Shown here: positions 7,010-13,358 of the stretch, in pieces | How positions within the stretch are numbered: the first letter of the stretch is position 1 | How the letters are laid out: every line of letters begins with the position of its first letter | Assembly: GCA_003455235.1 (NCBI GenBank) | Contig: DMRT01000230.1 | Location: 1 to 13,358 of the forward strand | DNA: 13,358 nucleotides | Direction: 5' to 3' | DNA from: Chitinophagaceae bacterium | GTDB lineage: Bacteria > Bacteroidota > Bacteroidia > Chitinophagales > Chitinophagaceae | The notes under the pieces: model-generated | What the model saw: only the letters and a program-made list of their open reading frames with translations | Database searches by the model: none | Told to the model about the DNA's origin: nothing | Position numbers and translations under genes: made by a program

Positions 7010-7477
7010 TTACAGCAAGCCAAATTGGCGAAGATGATGTGTTACGTGTTTGTAATGCAGCAGCACCCACTCTTCAAAATTCAGCGGACCGAATACCGGG
7101 TGTGTGGTTGTTTTACCGGGGTTGGTATTAAAATATGTTTCAAAGTTTCTGATCGAAGCAGCCAGTTTATTCACCGCCTGTTCCATATTTTCGTAGCGGA
7201 GCGGCAGCGGCTCTTCGCCGATCACGTTGCCGGGTGCCTTGGTGTTTTCCCTGAACTGTTTGTCGCTGAACAGGAACTCCCGGTATTTGGGTAAATGTTC
7301 TTCCGGAACCGACAGGGGAAATTTTATTTTTTCGGTGGATACGTTAAAGAAGGTGGTTACGTGTTCGGTCATCTGCTGGGCATTCATCTTTCCCCATTTA
7401 CCCGTTGCGCCGCCCGGCAGTGTTTTCACTTTCGGCACAAATTCATTGCGGATGAAATTGAGTTTTTCTGTATCCAT
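7010..7477 (-). CDS. DinB-like DUF1569 family protein
   Basis: A 155-residue cytoplasmic protein resembling the DUF1569/DinB-like four-helix bundle group, whose members usually bind a metal through three His residues; the biochemical role is not established. Family-like features are WGKMNAQQMTEHV (H39), a segment with PLSVPEEHLPKYR, and the C-terminal THPVFGPLNFEEWVLLHYKHVTHHLRQFG with a His cluster at H141, H144, H147 and H148. H39 plus two of the C-terminal histidines are the candidate ligands. The frame is open 12 codons further up to 7513, but those codons lie inside the adk terminator hairpin and its T-run, so the ATG at 7477 (MDTEKLNF) is taken as the start. It lies between adk and paaZ on the same strand with a terminator on each side. 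Confidence 0.8.
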   Translation of the reverse strand: MDTEKLNFIRNEFVPKVKTLPGGATGKWGKMNAQQMTEHVTTFFNVSTEKIKFPLSVPEEHLPKYREFLFSDKQFRENTKAPGNVIGEEPLPLRYENMEQAVNKLAASIRNFETYFNTNPGKTTTHPVFGPLNFEEWVLLHYKHVTHHLRQFGLL

Positions 7478-7502
7478 GCTTTTTTGCCGCACAATGTAAA
7501 GC

Positions 7503-7527
7503 AAAAAAAGCACCCGCTGGCGGATGC
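7503..7527 (-). terminator. Intrinsic terminator after adk
   Basis: On the minus strand, GCATCCG-CCAG-CGGGTGC makes a 7-base-pair stem (one G-T pair) with a 4-base loop (7510-7527), followed by seven Ts (7503-7509). It starts 24 bases after the adk stop codon. It also settles the start of the next gene, whose open frame overlaps this hairpin. Confidence 0.85.
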
Positions 7528-7551
7528 TCCTGTATGGTATTGTTTGGATGA

Positions 7552-8127
7552 TCAGGCCCGTTTATCAATCTCGGTACAAAGCCTGTTGAAAATTTCGTCG
7601 ATGGTTCCTTCGCCCTTTACCATCTCCACTTTATCAAATTGTTTATAGTAGTCGGCCACCACTGCTGTTTTGTTGTGGTACTCGGTAATGCGGGCCCGGA
7701 TCACGCTTTCATTGGTATCGTCGCTGCGGCCGCTTGTTTCTCCTCTTTTCAATAATCGTTTGATGAGCTCCTCTTCGCTTACTTCCAGGGCAAGCATTAC
7801 GGCAATGGGGGCTTCCTTTAATTCCAGCAGCTTATCCAGCGCCTCGGCCTGGGCGGCGGTACGGGGAAAACCATCGAACAGGAATCCTTTTGCGTTGGGG
7901 TTATTATCCAGGGCAGAGCTGATCATGCCGATTACCACTTCGTCGGGCACCAGCTGACCTTTGTCCATGAAATTCTGGGCTTCTTTACCAAGTGGCGTTT
8001 GCTCCCTGATTTCGCTGCGCAGCAGGTCGCCCGTACTCAGGTGCTTCAATCCATACTTTGCGATCAGTTTTTCGCTTTGCGTTCCTTTGCCGCTGCCCGG
8101 AGGGCCAAATAATATCAGGTTAAACAT
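7552..8127 (-). CDS. adk: Adenylate kinase
   Basis: A 191-residue cytoplasmic enzyme that interconverts ATP + AMP and 2 ADP. The P-loop is GPPGSGKGT (8-16). The AMP-binding STGDLLR follows at 31-37, DGFPRT at 85-90, and the LID-region motif GRSDD at 133-137 with following R144/R146. The LID is the short form without zinc-binding Cys residues, which accounts for the length below the roughly 214 residues of E. coli Adk. The ATG at 8127 puts the P-loop at the normal place. The gene has its own terminator and a candidate promoter 27 bases upstream. It is divergent from msrB. Confidence 0.97.
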   Translation of the reverse strand: MFNLILFGPPGSGKGTQSEKLIAKYGLKHLSTGDLLRSEIREQTPLGKEAQNFMDKGQLVPDEVVIGMISSALDNNPNAKGFLFDGFPRTAAQAEALDKLLELKEAPIAVMLALEVSEEELIKRLLKRGETSGRSDDTNESVIRARITEYHNKTAVVADYYKQFDKVEMVKGEGTIDEIFNRLCTEIDKRA

Positions 8128-8153
8128 ATTGGTTGCTATCGGTATGAAGATAG

Positions 8154-8161
8154 CAAATATA
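8154..8161 (-). promoter_or_regulatory. Candidate -7 promoter box for adk
   Basis: On the minus strand the sequence is TATATTTG, an exact match to the Bacteroidetes -7 consensus TAnnTTTG. Transcription would begin near 8147, giving a leader of about 20 bases before the ATG at 8127. A TTG lies upstream, but 26 bases away rather than the usual 19 or so, so only the -7 element is well supported. Confidence 0.45.
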
Positions 8162-8271
8162 ATAATCGTACTTTAATTATTCTTTAACAAGGTGCTTTAT
8201 CTGTTGAAAATCTTAAAAAGCCGGTTTTTCGTAGATAGAGAACCATTAATCACGAAATTTGTTGAACAATC

Positions 8272-8853
8272 ATGAGGTCCTGCATCTATATCATATTATT
8301 GTTTACGGCGGTTTTAGCCGGGTGTTCAGAGCATCCGCCTAAGCCGGCAGGATCCACTTCAGTAAAACAAAACAACGCAATCATGGACAGCAGCAAAAGC
8401 AACAACCCCGTTTATTCCAATACCGACTCGGGCAAGGTGGACATAAGCGATGAGCAATGGAAAAAGGCTTTGCCATCTGATGTATATCATATTGCCCGGG
8501 AAAAAGGAACCGAAAGGGCTTTCACCGGCAAATACTGGGATCATAAAGACGTGGGCACGTATTACTGTGCGGCCTGCGGCAACCCCCTGTTTAACAGCAA
8601 CGGTAAGTTTGAAAGCAGTTGTGGCTGGCCCAGTTTTTTTGAACCCATCAGCAAGGGAAGTATTATTTATGCACCCGACAACAGTTATGGTATGAAGCGC
8701 ACCGAAGTAATGTGCGGCCGCTGCAGGGCACACCTGGGTCATGTGTTTGAAGACGGTCCGCCACCCACCGGTTTGCGTTACTGCATCAATTCGGTGATCC
8801 TTGATTTTGAAAAGGCAAAAGGCCTGGAAGAAAAAGCCCGCACAAAAAAATAG
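8272..8853 (+). CDS. msrB: Peptide-methionine (R)-S-oxide reductase MsrB, lipoprotein form
   Basis: A 193-residue enzyme that reduces methionine-R-sulfoxide in proteins. The N-terminus is a lipoprotein signal: hydrophobic core YIILLFTAVLAGC with lipobox L-A-G-C18, so the mature enzyme should be lipid-anchored outside the cytoplasm. A Ser/Asn/Lys-rich spacer (19-55) is followed by the full MsrB domain (about 57-183). The zinc cysteines C99/C102 and C148/C151 (CAAC, CGRC) are present, as is the catalytic C171 in GLRYCINSV; C117 in SSCGWPSF is at the position of the usual resolving cysteine. RAHLGHVFEDGP is intact at 152-163. The start at 8272 is set by the signal peptide. An extracytoplasmic location implies repair of oxidised envelope proteins and a need for an external thiol reductant; none is encoded in the window. 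The next gene starts 76 bases downstream. Confidence 0.95.
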   Translation: MRSCIYIILLFTAVLAGCSEHPPKPAGSTSVKQNNAIMDSSKSNNPVYSNTDSGKVDISDEQWKKALPSDVYHIAREKGTERAFTGKYWDHKDVGTYYCAACGNPLFNSNGKFESSCGWPSFFEPISKGSIIYAPDNSYGMKRTEVMCGRCRAHLGHVFEDGPPPTGLRYCINSVILDFEKAKGLEEKARTKK

Positions 8854-8929
8854 GCCGGTAAACCGCCCGTACATTTCTTTTGCCGCTCCGCTGATTTTTT
8901 TGCAATTTCATTGTTCAATTATACCAACA

Positions 8930-11900
8930 ATGAAAAAACTGACTGTGGCGCTGATGGCCCTTGCTTGTCTTTCCGGAACATCCATTGCACAAAAGATCTC
9001 CCTCGCCCAATTTAAAAATTTAAAGCCCCGCAACATCGGCCCTGCCGGCATGAGCGGCCGCATCACTTCCATAGATGTGGTGGTGGATAATCCCAATATC
9101 ATTTACCTGGGCGCCGCCTCGGGGGGCGTATGGAAAACAGAGAACAGTGGCAACTCATGGACTGCTGTGTTTGATGACCAGTCCACACAGAATATCGGTT
9201 CGGTTGCCATTCAGCAATCAAATCCAAACATTGTTTGGGTGGGAACCGGAGAAGGCAATCCAAGAAACTCCCTCAACCTGGGTGAAGGAATTTTTAAAAG
9301 CATGGACGCCGGTAAAACCTGGAAGCTGATGGGCCTGGAAAAAACAAAGAACATCCACCGTATTCTCATCGACCCGGTAAATCCAAATACGGTTTATGCG
9401 GCTGCCATCGGCAACCCGTTTTCTTCGCATCCCGAACGGGGGGTTTATAAAACAACCGATGGCGGAGAAACCTGGTCGAAGATCTTATATACTTCCGACA
9501 GCTCGGGCTGTGCCGAGCTGGTGATGGACCCTTCCAACCCCAATAAGCTGATCGCCTGCATGTGGCAGCACCGCCGCACACCCTGGGATTTTAAAAGCGG
9601 GGGCGCCGCCGGTGGATTATACATTACCATAGATGGTGGAAAGAACTGGAAAAAGCTGGGAAAAGAAGAAGGACTCCCTGATGGCAATTACGGAAGAGTG
9701 GGCCTGGCTTTTGCCAGCAATGAACCCAGGCGGGTATACGCTATGGTGGAAGCCACCAAAAACGGTTTATACAAAAGTGATGACGGCGGAATGAAGTGGG
9801 AGCTGGTGAACAGCGATGCAAGATGGGTGACCAACCGCCCGTTTTATTTCCAGGACATTCGGGTAGACACCAAAAACGAAAACCGCATATATAATATACA
9901 CGACCAGGTGGAAGTGAGTGAAGATGGTGGTAAAACATTCAGCACCCTGATCCCTTACTCGGGTATACACCCCGATCACCATGCCTGGTGGATCAGCCCC
10001 AAGGATCCCAATTTTATGATCGAAGGAAATGACGGCGGCATCGGCATCACACACGACCGTGGTAAAAACTGGGTTTTTGATGATAAGATACCGGCCGGTC
10101 AATTCTATCACGTGAATGTAGACAATGAACTTCCGTACAACATCATGGGCGGCATGCAGGACAATGGTACCTGGCATGGCCCCGCCTATACGTGGATCAA
10201 TGGAGGCATAAGAAATTATTACTGGAACAACGTGGGTGGCGGTGATGGATTTGATGTAATGCCCGATGCTGAAGATGCCGGATGGGTATATAGTCAGAGC
10301 CAGGGTGGTTCTATTGGTAGAAGAAACTGGAAAACCGGAGAAAACTGGTTCATCAGGCCGCAGGCGCTTGATCCTTCTGTTAAATTACGTTTCAACTGGA
10401 ACTCGGCGCTGGCGCAGGATCCTTTTGATAAAAAAACCATTTACTTCGGCAGCCAGTTTGTTCATAAAAGCACCGATAAGGGGGTTAGCTGGGAAATCAT
10501 TTCTCCCGACCTTACCACGAATGATTCGGTAAAGATTGCCGCTTACCAGAACACCGGAGGCTTAACGATGGACATCACCGGTGCCGAAACACACTGCACC
10601 ATCCTTACCCTTGAACCATCCCGGAAAGAGCCCGGGTTGTTATGGGCCGGTACTGATGATGGTGTTGTACAGTTGACAAGAGACGGCGGAAAGACATGGA
10701 CAAGTTTTCGTGGCAAGATTCCCGGCTTAGCCTCTGGTTGCTGGATACCGCAGATAAAAGCATCGGCACACAATGCAGGCGAAGCCTTTGTGGTAGCCAA
10801 TGATTACCGCCGCGGCGATATGAAACCCTACATTTTCCGCACCACCGATTACGGAAAGACATGGACAAGGATGGTGGATGAAAATAAAGTGAAGGGCTAT
10901 GCCCTTTGTGTCCTGCAGGACCCGGCAGAACCTAACCTTATTTTTGTTGGAACGGAAAACGGTTTATGGATCAGTTTTGACAACGGCGCTTCGTTTGAAC
11001 AATTCAAAAACGGTTACCCGTCTGTTTCCACTTTTGATCTTGCTATACAGGAACGGGAAGCCGACCTGGCAATCGCCACATTTGGCCGGGCATTATGGAT
11101 ACTGGATGATATCCGTTCTTTAAGAAAAGCGGCGGCAAATAAAGGCGGCGGGTTTACCAGGGCGGTAACCATTCTTTCGGCGCCCGATGCATACCAGGTA
11201 CAATACCGCCCGGCAAACGGATATGATTGGAGTACCTATGGCTTATATGAAGCTGATAACCGCCGAAGAGGCGCCGCGGTTTCCTTTTTTATTAACAAAC
11301 CCAAACAAGATACTGCCGCAAAACAACAACCGGCAACTCCTGCAACACAACCGGCTGCACCTCCTGCACAGCAACCGGGCGGAGGACGCAGGGGCCGCGA
11401 CGGAGGCGGTGGTGGTGGCGGAAGAAGAACCGATTCGGTCACAGTAAGAATATACAATTCATCCAATGAACAGGTGCGTTCGCTGCGATGGGCTGTTGAT
11501 TCCGGTTTCAATAAAATGTACTGGGGTATGGAAGAAAAAGGATACCGGCAGCCCGGGTCGCCCAAGCCGCAGCCGGGTGCTGCCGAACCGGGAGGATTGC
11601 AGGTGCTGCCCGGAACGTATAAGATCATGATGACGTATGCAGGAACCTCCGACTCTGCCTTCATTAATATATATGATGATCCGCGTATCGGTAACCGGAA
11701 TGTAACCAAGCTGGCACAACGGAGAATGTATGACCGATTAAGAAAGTCTTCTGACAAACTGGTTACCGGGATGGACCAGCTTTCCGAAAGCGAAGAACTG
11801 CTGACCAAGATTCAGACGCAGGCAAAGGGTGTGGAAGGGAAAGATGCCGATTCGCTGCGTAAATCCACCACCAAAATGCAGGATGAGATAAAGGCTATCC

Positions 11901-12181
11901 GGGAGTTCATCAATGGTAAAACAAGCGATCGCCAGGGTATTTCCCGGAGTCCGTTTGAAATTACGGTAATGACGGCGCTGCAAACGGCCCAGCAGTCCAT
12001 CGGCAGTAAAATGGTGGAGCCCGGGCCACAGGTGGAAGCCCTCGTGGTAAATGCAGAGAAGGCCGTGAAAGAAGCCATTGATAAGATCAACAGCTTTTAC
12101 AACAGCAAATGGAAAGATTACCGCCAGCAGGTGGAGGGCACAAAACTGAACCTGTTTAAAGAGTATAAACCCATCGAATAA
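8930..12181 (+). CDS. Secreted BNR/Asp-box beta-propeller protein (sortilin/VPS10-like repeats)
   Basis: A 1083-residue exported protein. The signal peptide MKKLTVALMALACLSGTSIAQ (residues 1-21) fixes the start at 8930; the frame is open to 8801, but that overlaps msrB and adds a non-signal leader. I see eleven Asp-box motifs (S/T-x-D-x-G-x-T-W type) with Asp (or equivalent) at residues 72 (N), 126, 177, 235, 285, 332, 376, 516, 585, 640 and 684, spread over about 30-720. This fits one or two large beta-propellers, as in VPS10/sortilin and GH74-like proteins. Then come a low-complexity linker (791-835, Pro/Gln/Ala then Gly/Arg), an Ig-like FlgD-type region (about 836-915, ending GTYKIMMTYAG) and an alpha-helical tail. 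Such proteins are common in Bacteroidetes and often labelled glycosyl hydrolase, but no catalytic residues can be assigned, so enzymatic activity is unproven. Confidence 0.88.
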   Translation: MKKLTVALMALACLSGTSIAQKISLAQFKNLKPRNIGPAGMSGRITSIDVVVDNPNIIYLGAASGGVWKTENSGNSWTAVFDDQSTQNIGSVAIQQSNPNIVWVGTGEGNPRNSLNLGEGIFKSMDAGKTWKLMGLEKTKNIHRILIDPVNPNTVYAAAIGNPFSSHPERGVYKTTDGGETWSKILYTSDSSGCAELVMDPSNPNKLIACMWQHRRTPWDFKSGGAAGGLYITIDGGKNWKKLGKEEGLPDGNYGRVGLAFASNEPRRVYAMVEATKNGLYKSDDGGMKWELVNSDARWVTNRPFYFQDIRVDTKNENRIYNIHDQVEVSEDGGKTFSTLIPYSGIHPDHHAWWISPKDPNFMIEGNDGGIGITHDRGKNWVFDDKIPAGQFYHVNVDNELPYNIMGGMQDNGTWHGPAYTWINGGIRNYYWNNVGGGDGFDVMPDAEDAGWVYSQSQGGSIGRRNWKTGENWFIRPQALDPSVKLRFNWNSALAQDPFDKKTIYFGSQFVHKSTDKGVSWEIISPDLTTNDSVKIAAYQNTGGLTMDITGAETHCTILTLEPSRKEPGLLWAGTDDGVVQLTRDGGKTWTSFRGKIPGLASGCWIPQIKASAHNAGEAFVVANDYRRGDMKPYIFRTTDYGKTWTRMVDENKVKGYALCVLQDPAEPNLIFVGTENGLWISFDNGASFEQFKNGYPSVSTFDLAIQEREADLAIATFGRALWILDDIRSLRKAAANKGGGFTRAVTILSAPDAYQVQYRPANGYDWSTYGLYEADNRRRGAAVSFFINKPKQDTAAKQQPATPATQPAAPPAQQPGGGRRGRDGGGGGGGRRTDSVTVRIYNSSNEQVRSLRWAVDSGFNKMYWGMEEKGYRQPGSPKPQPGAAEPGGLQVLPGTYKIMMTYAGTSDSAFINIYDDPRIGNRNVTKLAQRRMYDRLRKSSDKLVTGMDQLSESEELLTKIQTQAKGVEGKDADSLRKSTTKMQDEIKAIREFINGKTSDRQGISRSPFEITVMTALQTAQQSIGSKMVEPGPQVEALVVNAEKAVKEAIDKINSFYNSKWKDYRQQVEGTKLNLFKEYKPIE

Positions 12182-12203
12182 AAGCAATTGACCGTTTTGG
12201 TTC

Positions 12204-12242
12204 AAACCCGGTGGGAAATAAGACCTGCCGGGTTTTTGTTTT
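12204..12242 (+). terminator. Intrinsic terminator after the propeller gene
   Basis: AAACCCGG (12204-12211) pairs with CCGGGTTT (12228-12235) around a 16-base loop, followed by TTGTTTT. It starts 22 bases after the stop codon at 12181. The long loop makes it a little weaker than the other hairpins in the window. Its T-run overlaps the -33 element of the next promoter. Confidence 0.7.
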
Positions 12243-12265
12243 CCCTGTACAAGGGATTACTTTTG
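12235..12265 (+). promoter_or_regulatory. Bacteroidetes-type promoter for the aminotransferase
   Basis: TTTG at 12235-12238 and TACTTTTG at 12258-12265 match the -33 (TTTG) and -7 (TAnnTTTG) consensus of the primary Bacteroidetes sigma factor exactly, with a 19-base spacer. Transcription would begin near 12272, leaving a leader of about 33 bases before the ATG at 12305. This is the best promoter match I found in the window. Confidence 0.7.
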
Positions 12266-12304
12266 CCCGTAGCCATCCCGGCTGTACAAACAGGCACCAA
12301 ACTT

Positions 12305-13358
12305 ATGAGCAATACCAAACTAAGCACACTGGCAGAGACCCTCATCGGGTCGGAAATTGTGAAACTGGGAAACGAGATCAAGGAACGAAAACGCCAGGGT
12401 GAATTCATATATAATTATACCATTGGTGATTTTGATTCTTCCATCTTTCCCATTCCTTCGGAGCTGGAGGAAGAGATTATCAAAGCTTACCAGGAAAAAC
12501 ATACTACATACCCGCCGGCAGAAGGGAACCTCGATCTCCGGGATGCCGTTTCTTCTTTTATAAAAACATGGCAGGGTGTCGACTACAATGCACACGAGAT
12601 CCTGATCGCCAGTGGCGGAAGGCCGCTGATCTATTCTTTATACCGCACAACGGTGGATGCCGGGGATAAGGTGATTTATGCTGTTCCCAGCTGGAACAAC
12701 AATCACTACGTTCATCTTTGTAATGCCCAGCATGTGATGATAACCGCTACGCCGGAAAATAACTTTATGCCCCGGGCTGCAGACATTGCCCCGCACGTTA
12801 AGGGTGCTGCATTGCTGGCCATTTGCACGCCGCAAAACCCAACCGGAACCACCCTCAGCAAAACGGAACTTGAAAAGATCTGCGACCTGGTTCTGGAAGA
12901 AAATAAACGCCGCGGCGAAGGAGAAAAAAAACTGTACCTTTTCTTCGACCAGATGTACTGGACACTTACCTATGGAGACATTAAACATTATCATCCCGTT
13001 GCATTAAGACCCGAGATGAAAGCGTACACCATCTGTGTGGATGCCATCAGCAAGGTGTTTGCCGCCACCGGAGTACGGGTGGGTTGGGCAACCGGGCCTT
13101 CGTCTGTAATTGCGAAAATGAAATCCATTCTTTCACACATGGGAGCCTGGGCGCCAATGGCTGAACAAAAAGCCGTGGCCAAATTCCTGGTGAAAGAAGA
13201 GGCAATAAAAAAATACCTGGTTCATTTTAAGTCTGAGATTGAGGAAAGGCTGCGCCGCATTTACAAGGGGCTGATGCAATTGAAAGAAGAAGGATTTACG
13301 GTGGATGCCATTGCGCCGCAGGCGGCCATTTATCTTACCATACAGATTGACCTGGTGG
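12305..13358 (+). CDS. Class I/II pyridoxal-phosphate aminotransferase, 3' end cut by window
   Basis: The open frame from the ATG at 12305 (MSNTKLSTLAETL) continues for 351 codons to the right edge without a stop. It is a fold-type I PLP enzyme: YPPAEGNLDLRDAV (substrate-entry region), SGGRPLIYSLY, the cofactor-region N178 in TPQNPTGT, D215 in FFDQMYW (pairing with the pyridine nitrogen), the Schiff-base K250 in DAISKVFAATG, and R258 in GVRVGWATGP, eight residues after the lysine. It should transfer amino groups between an amino acid and a 2-oxoacid in the cytoplasm; the sequence resembles aspartate-type class I enzymes, but the amino donor cannot be fixed from the visible part. Only the C-terminal small domain is partly missing. 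It has its own strong promoter and looks independent of the upstream propeller gene. Confidence 0.92.
   Translation, partial: MSNTKLSTLAETLIGSEIVKLGNEIKERKRQGEFIYNYTIGDFDSSIFPIPSELEEEIIKAYQEKHTTYPPAEGNLDLRDAVSSFIKTWQGVDYNAHEILIASGGRPLIYSLYRTTVDAGDKVIYAVPSWNNNHYVHLCNAQHVMITATPENNFMPRAADIAPHVKGAALLAICTPQNPTGTTLSKTELEKICDLVLEENKRRGEGEKKLYLFFDQMYWTLTYGDIKHYHPVALRPEMKAYTICVDAISKVFAATGVRVGWATGPSSVIAKMKSILSHMGAWAPMAEQKAVAKFLVKEEAIKKYLVHFKSEIEERLRRIYKGLMQLKEEGFTVDAIAPQAAIYLTIQIDLV

Noticed and set aside
8801..8929. Extended N-terminus of the propeller protein overlapping msrB
   Set aside because: The 43 extra residues are Lys/Arg/Pro-rich and end just before a textbook signal peptide starting at 8930.

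Overview
The window looks like a chromosomal segment of a Bacteroidetes bacterium, most likely in or near the Chitinophagaceae. This is an inference from several features: the moderate GC content, Bacteroidetes-type promoter boxes (TTTG, about 19 bases, TAnnTTTG), the near absence of Shine-Dalgarno sequences, and the protein types present (secreted S74 tail-fibre-like protein, large BNR-propeller protein, DUF1569 protein, PaaZ). I see no tRNA, rRNA, CRISPR array, insertion sequence or attachment site.

Layout from left to right. Positions 1-1440 hold an inorganic-carbon module: the start of a SulP-type anion transporter (minus strand, cut by the window edge), a small membrane-anchored protein of unknown function (minus), and a divergent beta-carbonic anhydrase (plus). 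A two-way hairpin terminator separates the anhydrase from a convergent crotonase-family gene (1482-2249, minus). Positions 2461-4857 (plus) encode a secreted 798-residue protein with fibre-like repeats and a C-terminal S74 self-cleaving chaperone whose Ser-Lys dyad is intact. It ends 13 bases from the stop codon of the convergent paaZ (4871-6940, minus), the bifunctional ring-opening enzyme of aerobic phenylacetate breakdown. Upstream of paaZ on the same strand lie a DinB-like DUF1569 protein (7010-7477) and adenylate kinase (7552-8127). Each of these two genes is followed by its own intrinsic terminator, so adk, DUF1569 and paaZ look like separate transcription units.

Divergent from adk on the plus strand is a lipoprotein MsrB (8272-8853), followed by a 1083-residue secreted beta-propeller protein with eleven Asp-box repeats (8930-12181). 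A terminator after it merges into a near-perfect Bacteroidetes promoter for a class I/II aminotransferase that runs off the right edge (12305-13358). Intergenic gaps are all below about 220 bases. The 2250-2460 gap must hold the start signals for two divergent genes, but I could not identify a convincing promoter in it.

Most of the window is ordinary core and accessory metabolism. I find no strong case for a new multi-gene system. The best leads are the self-cleaving secreted fibre protein sitting between two acyl-CoA catabolic genes, the uncharacterised small protein beside SulP and carbonic anhydrase, the crotonase that lacks one catalytic Glu, and the terminator/promoter overlap before the aminotransferase.
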